Positions 33,454 to 37,325 of a stretch of 37,325 nucleotides of DNA are shown piece after piece (the stretch's first letter is position 1; every line of letters starts with the position of its first letter). A program made the translations under genes and the position numbers. Under the pieces are notes generated by a model, which had not been told where the DNA came from, did no database searches, and saw only the letters and a program-made list of their open reading frames with translations. The DNA comes from Romboutsia maritimum (GTDB lineage: Bacteria; Bacillota; Clostridia; Peptostreptococcales; Peptostreptococcaceae): contig NZ_NOJZ02000025.1 in NCBI RefSeq assembly GCF_002251085.2, positions 1 through 37,325 of the forward strand. The letters are read 5' to 3'.

Positions 33454-35952
33454 ATGGAATACTTAAGATTATCAAGAAAATATTTCAAGCAAAATATAAG
33501 AACTTTTTATTTGTTGATACTTTCAATAGCAATTGGTGTAGCTTTAGTATTTTCTTTTCAAGTTGCTAAAAGAAGTCAGGCTATTAATAATATGAATTAT
33601 ATTAATGAAATTTCTCCTACATATAATGCAGAAGCAAGAAACCTAGATATAAAAACTACAGAATTATTAAAGAATAATGAAAATGTAAAAAGTATAGAAA
33701 TATCTAAAAACTTTGGACAATTTATTTATAATAAAACAGGAAATGCACTTTTTTTAAATGAATACAATGCTAACATAATTAAATCATCTAAACTTAAATT
33801 AACTGAAGGTAGAGAACCTAAAAATTCAAATGAAATTATCATAAATAAGGAATTAGCATCTAGTAGCAATTTGAAAATCGGAGATAGTATAAATGGATTT
33901 ATAAGAAAAGAATACATATCAAATGGAAGTAATGATTTATTTATGAACAATAAAAGTTTTAAAATAGTTGGAATTATTCAACCAAAGTACGATACAGGCC
34001 AAATGGAAATATATACCACTTTAGGCAAGGAAGAGAACTTAATACCTAAAGAAGCCATAGGTTATGATAGCATAATAAATCTTAAGAGTGGATTTAGCGA
34101 TTTATTATCAAATGTCAACAAGATTGGAAGAGATGTTGGAGAATCTCAAAATACAATTTTAGCAAATGAACTACATCAGAGATTAATAGAAGAGATAAAT
34201 TCTGAAAGTATTGAAAGTCCTGATTTAGAAAAAGTAATTATAGCAAGTATTTTATTTGTTACAAGTGTATTTGGTCTATTTATGAGAAAAAGACTTAAGG
34301 ATATTGGTTTAATAAGAATAGTAGGAGGAAGCAAAAGAGGATTTAGTTTATCTATAATATTTGAACATTTATTGATTGCTTTTTTAGGATGTGCACTAGG
34401 TTTAATTTTAGGATATATTATAGCGATTTTCTTAAATAAATATGTTTATTTATCATCAATTGAATCTGTTGTATCAGTAGAAAATAGACAATTATACTTA
34501 AAATGGAAAGATGTAAATTTAGCAATTAAATTATCATTAGCTAATGTTAGTATATCTATAATAATTCAGCTAATTGCACTAAACTTTAGTGAAAAACTTG
34601 ACCTTATTAAAGAGAAAAACTGTTTTGACAAAAAAATTGAAAAGATAAGTCTTTCAAGAATGAATCTATGTTTTATAAAAAAAATAACAACTAAACTCGC
34701 TTTAAAAAACTTTACTAGAAGTTTTATTCCTATGAGCATATCAATAATTGTTGTTATGCTAGCAAGTGGACGATGGATTGATTTGTCAATAACACAAAAT
34801 ATGAATAAAAGTGAGATTCCTACTAGAGCTATTTCTAGTTTTCAGTCAAGAGATAATAAGCTTACAAAAAACGTCTATTATGATTGTTTATATGGAATAA
34901 ACGAAAATGATTTACAAAAACTAAAAAATATAGATGGAGTAAGCAATATATTAAAATTAAAAAATTTCGACGGTTATGGTGTAATTCCACAAGATATGTT
35001 AAGCGATGAAATAAAGTCAAACAATAATGAACAAGATAGCTCAGATGAGTTACTTTTTACTATATCTGGATATGAAAAAGATTATTTAAAAAATAAAGAT
35101 ACATTTTCTAGCGGTGGATATAAAGATTTAGATAAAAATGAATTATCAGCTTTAATAACTGAAAATTTTTATGATAAATACAATGGACATAAAAATTCAA
35201 AAATATTCAAAAATTTAAAAGTTGGAGATATTATAAAAGTTAAATTACCTGTTATGGAAAGTAATTTACAAAAATATAAGATTTTTGATGTTAAAGTTGC
35301 TGGAGTTTTAAATGAAAAATGGTGGATGTATAAAGACTCTCCAGGCAAATATGGAGAAATAGTATTTGATATAAATAAACTTAACGATATAACTAATTCT
35401 AATACTTATACTACTTTGAAGTTTGACAATTCAGGAAATCTAAACGATATTAAAAGTAGTTTTAATGAAAAAAACTATAGTATTGAAAATATTAAAGATG
35501 TTGATGAAAAATATTTAAAAATTCCAGATGAATTTTATTGTCAATTAATAGTTATTACAATATTTTTAATGATAATAGCATTTTCAAATATATATTCGGC
35601 TATTAAGGGAAGCATTATGTTACGAAAAAAAGAAATTTCAATTACTAGGGCTCTAGGTGCAAGCCAAAATACTATATATAAAATGATGATAAAAGAATCT
35701 TTGATTTATGGATTTATATGTGCAATGGCAGGTTCTGTTTATGGTTTTTTAAGAGCATATAATTATTATGAGCTAAGTGTTAAGGCCTCTAATCAAGTGT
35801 CAGGCTTTTCAACTATAAAGTTTGAAATACCTATATTACAGGTGATTATGCTTTTTATGTCAATATTAATATTTTGTTTTATTATAGTTAATATATCACT
35901 AAAAACTATTTTAAAAGAAGATATAGTTAATGGAATAAGGAATGGAGAATAA
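33454..35952 (+). CDS. ABC transporter permease with two FtsX domains
   Basis: 832 residues. Membrane segments at about 18-38, 260-277, 300-330, 358-378, 425-443, 702-722, 750-770 and 795-818, with large extracytoplasmic regions at about 40-255 and 445-700. This is the duplicated FtsX/MacB-like layout in which an N-terminal MacB periplasmic-core-type domain follows the first helix. Such permeases pair with a LolD/MacB-type ATPase, encoded 72 bp downstream, and handle peptides, lipoproteins or lantibiotics rather than small solutes. Ribosome site AGAGGA before ATG 33454; a TATAAT at 33423-33428 could be its -10. It sits between insertion-sequence remnants and direct repeats, so it is likely acquired. 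Confidence 0.88.
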   Translation: MEYLRLSRKYFKQNIRTFYLLILSIAIGVALVFSFQVAKRSQAINNMNYINEISPTYNAEARNLDIKTTELLKNNENVKSIEISKNFGQFIYNKTGNALFLNEYNANIIKSSKLKLTEGREPKNSNEIIINKELASSSNLKIGDSINGFIRKEYISNGSNDLFMNNKSFKIVGIIQPKYDTGQMEIYTTLGKEENLIPKEAIGYDSIINLKSGFSDLLSNVNKIGRDVGESQNTILANELHQRLIEEINSESIESPDLEKVIIASILFVTSVFGLFMRKRLKDIGLIRIVGGSKRGFSLSIIFEHLLIAFLGCALGLILGYIIAIFLNKYVYLSSIESVVSVENRQLYLKWKDVNLAIKLSLANVSISIIIQLIALNFSEKLDLIKEKNCFDKKIEKISLSRMNLCFIKKITTKLALKNFTRSFIPMSISIIVVMLASGRWIDLSITQNMNKSEIPTRAISSFQSRDNKLTKNVYYDCLYGINENDLQKLKNIDGVSNILKLKNFDGYGVIPQDMLSDEIKSNNNEQDSSDELLFTISGYEKDYLKNKDTFSSGGYKDLDKNELSALITENFYDKYNGHKNSKIFKNLKVGDIIKVKLPVMESNLQKYKIFDVKVAGVLNEKWWMYKDSPGKYGEIVFDINKLNDITNSNTYTTLKFDNSGNLNDIKSSFNEKNYSIENIKDVDEKYLKIPDEFYCQLIVITIFLMIIAFSNIYSAIKGSIMLRKKEISITRALGASQNTIYKMMIKESLIYGFICAMAGSVYGFLRAYNYYELSVKASNQVSGFSTIKFEIPILQVIMLFMSILIFCFIIVNISLKTILKEDIVNGIRNGE

Positions 35953-36024
35953 AATATGTTAAATACATGTACAAATAAGATAAAAATAAACTGACAAAAT
36001 GAGTTATTTTGAAGGAGCAAATAT

Positions 36025-36699
36025 ATGAAAAGATTAAAAGTACAAAATTTTAAAAAAGTATATGGAAAAGGTGAAAATAAAGTAATTGCTGTTGATAATA
36101 TTAATATTGAAATAGAGCCTTGTAAATTTACGGCTATTATAGGAGCAAGTGGATCGGGAAAAAGTACATTACTTCATTGTATGGCAAGGCTAGATAAACC
36201 AACTTCAGGAAATGTATTTTTAGATGATATGGATATATATAAGCTAAATGATCATGAACTTTCTAAAATAAGAAGAAATGAGTTTGGATTTATTTTTCAA
36301 AGTTTTAATCTTATACCTGTAATAAGTGTATATGACAATATACTTCTTCCAATTTCTCTTGAAGGAAAAAAAGTAGATAAAAAATATATAAATAACCTTA
36401 TAAATAAACTTGGATTAGATAGTCAAATTAAAAAATTTCCAAATGAACTTTCTGGGGGACAGCAACAAAGGGTTGCTATTGCTCGGGCTCTAGCTAACAA
36501 GCCGTCAGTTATATTTGCAGATGAGCCTACAGGTAACCTTGATAGCAAAACAACTAAAGAAGTAATAGAAATACTTAATATATGTGTGAAGGAGTTTAAT
36601 CAAACACTAGTTATGATAACTCATGATGAAAAAATAGCTGAAATGGCTGACCATATAATAACTATAAGTGATGGAAAAATAATAAATAATAATCTATAA
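36025..36699 (+). CDS. ABC transporter ATP-binding protein (LolD/MacB type)
   Basis: 224 residues, complete. Walker [10 protein letters not shown] (40-48), Q-loop in FIFQSFN, signature LSGGQQQR (about 142-149), Walker [10 protein letters not shown] (about 160-168), and the H-loop MITHDE (about 197-202). All residues needed for ATP hydrolysis are present. It powers the FtsX-type permease encoded just upstream. Ribosome site GAAGGAG. Its stop codon is followed after two bases by a remnant of an unrelated ABC exporter, so its 3' flank is a rearrangement point. Control by the LytTR regulator 5 kb upstream is possible but unproven. Confidence 0.93.
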   Translation: MKRLKVQNFKKVYGKGENKVIAVDNINIEIEPCKFTAIIGASGSGKSTLLHCMARLDKPTSGNVFLDDMDIYKLNDHELSKIRRNEFGFIFQSFNLIPVISVYDNILLPISLEGKKVDKKYINNLINKLGLDSQIKKFPNELSGGQQQRVAIARALANKPSVIFADEPTGNLDSKTTKEVIEILNICVKEFNQTLVMITHDEKIAEMADHIITISDGKIINNNL

Positions 36700-36701
36700 A
36701 T

Positions 36702-37057
36702 CGTATATTTAGCATATTAGATGAACCAATAACTATAAAACATGATAACAAAGGAAATAGACTTAAAGAAGATTTTAATGGGGATATAGTTTTTGATGAG
36801 GTTGATTTTTCTTATGACGAAGATAAGACTTTAGATAATATTAATGTTAAGTTTGAAAAAGGCAAGATGGCAGCTCTTATTGAATCAAGTGGTTGTGATA
36901 AATCAACTATAGTAAATTTATTATTTAGACTATTAAAATATATGTTATAGATAAAGGAAAAGTAATTGAATCAGGGGTTCACGAAGAACTTATATTAAAT
37001 GAGAATGCATATTATGGTTTGGTTAATGAGCAAAAACAAGAATTAGCACTATCTTAA
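36702..37057 (+). pseudogene. Broken ABC exporter (nucleotide-binding domain remnant)
   Basis: The frame from 36702 reads RIFSILDEP..., then NGDIVFDEVDFSYDEDKTLDN, typical of the linker and start of the ATPase domain of multidrug/peptide ABC exporters. Walker A is degraded to ESSGCDKST, with the two conserved glycines changed to Glu and Asp. The frame stops at TAG after ...LLFRLLKYML. In another frame the C-terminal end resumes with YVIDKGKVIESGVHEEL and ends at TAA 37055-37057. The transmembrane domain and the segment with signature motif and Walker B are missing. It is therefore a deletion remnant beginning two bases after the previous gene's stop. Confidence 0.82.
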
Positions 37058-37061
37058 AATT

Positions 37062-37103
37062 AAGGGTCTGGCGTACTAAAAAAGAGTGCGAGGCCCTTTT
37101 TTT
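37062..37103 (+). terminator. Intrinsic terminator after the exporter remnant
   Basis: AAGGGTCTGGCGTACT pairs imperfectly with AGTGCGAGGCCCTT and is followed by seven T. It may be the original terminator of the lost exporter gene. Confidence 0.7.
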
Positions 37104-37110
37104 ACTCTTA

Positions 37111-37184
37111 AAATGACAGTTACACCTATAAAGTTACTAGTTGCACCAAAAGTATTGAAAAATAAAAGTTAGAATGCTATTTTA
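37111..37184 (+). repeat. Direct repeat, copy 2 (about 74 bp)
   Basis: Matches 32899-32973 in the same orientation with a few substitutions. It ends three bases before the terminal repeat of the IS3-family element that starts at 37188. Confidence 0.85.
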
Positions 37185-37187
37185 AAA

Positions 37188-37325
37188 TGGACCCTTTGTC
37201 AAGGACATTAAAAAAAGAGGGTCATTAAGAAGCTGCTAAAAGCTGATTCCTATATTGTGTAGGAGTCAGCTTTTTTAAGTTCCACTGACATCGGTCATTA
37301 TTATAATAATCCATATAGTCATCTA
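37188..37325 (-). mobile_element. IS3-family insertion sequence, 3' end (partial)
   Basis: TGGACCCTTTGTCAAGGACA at 37188-37207 has the look of an IS3-group terminal inverted repeat, and a transposase reading frame pointing out of the window ends 18 bases further in. The element continues beyond the right edge, so completeness and target duplication cannot be judged. Confidence 0.65.
37225..37323 (-). CDS. IS3-family transposase OrfB, C-terminal end (partial)
   Basis: The visible 32 residues on the minus strand contain DDYMDYYNNDRCQWNLKKLT and PTQYRNQLL before the TAA stop at 37225-37227. The YYNxxR-QWNLxxxTPxxYR signature is the extreme C-terminus of IS3-group integrase-type transposases, after the DDE domain. 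Unlike the decayed copy near 32.6 kb, this one has no stops in the visible part, so it may be an intact element. The rest lies outside the window. Confidence 0.8.
   Translation of the reverse strand, partial: DDYMDYYNNDRCQWNLKKLTPTQYRNQLLAAS

Noticed and set aside
1..37325. CRISPR arrays, tRNA or rRNA genes
   Set aside because: No regularly spaced repeats, no tRNA-like cloverleaf with TTCGAAT-type loops and CCA end, and no rRNA segments were noticed on either strand by eye.

Overview
This is a chromosomal window from a low-GC, spore-forming, amino-acid-fermenting Firmicute. The gene order ptb-buk / 2-oxoacid:ferredoxin oxidoreductase / glmM / glmS / ywmB-murA-spoIID-spoIIQ-spoIIID-mbl / metK / recD2 / comF / hpf / secA / prfB / tex, together with the sporulation genes and very AT-rich codon use, points to the Clostridia and most likely to Peptostreptococcaceae (Clostridioides, Paeniclostridium, Romboutsia, Terrisporobacter relatives). 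The genus cannot be settled from the sequence alone.

Layout. Bases 1-4.7 kb hold the end of ptb, then buk, a P-loop ATPase and a four-subunit ferredoxin-dependent 2-oxoacid oxidoreductase: together a 2-oxoacid -> acyl-CoA -> acyl-phosphate -> acid + ATP route. From 4.9 to 8.3 kb lie the amino-sugar genes glmM and glmS, with a glmS ribozyme between them. At 8.7 kb is a small siroheme/Fe-S sulfite-reductase-like protein. From 9.7 to 15.2 kb runs the conserved cell-wall/sporulation block (ywmB, murA, spoIID, spoIIQ, spoIIID, mbl), with candidate sporulation-sigma promoters at the expected places. yyaC is the only intact leftward gene. It is followed by a SAM-I riboswitch and metK, then recD2 and comF. 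At 20.6-21.3 kb is a dense non-coding region holding a raiA-type structured RNA with its own promoter and terminator, a cluster of DnaA-box-like sites and a sigma-H-type promoter, all in front of hpf. Next come secA, prfB (with the classic +1 programmed frameshift), tex, an amidohydrolase, and an FMN riboswitch controlling ribU.

From about 30.3 kb the character changes to accessory DNA. There is a LytTR response regulator preceded by a long near-perfect hairpin, overlapping an AgrC-like sensor kinase with no visible agrBD. It is followed by decayed IS3 and IS30 transposase fragments, a small cysteine-rich ORF with no ordinary start codon, an FtsX-type ABC permease with its ATPase, a broken ABC-exporter remnant, and the end of an IS3-family element running off the right edge. 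A ~74-bp sequence occurs in direct orientation on both sides of the transporter segment (about 32.9 and 37.1 kb), so this 4.2-kb piece looks mobile or rearranged.

The most interesting places are the raiA RNA / DnaA-box / sigma-H region before hpf, the glmM 3' hairpin that directly abuts the glmS ribozyme cleavage site, the hairpin leader of the LytTR operon, and the direct-repeat-flanked transporter module with its small Cys-rich ORF. No tRNA, rRNA or CRISPR array was seen.
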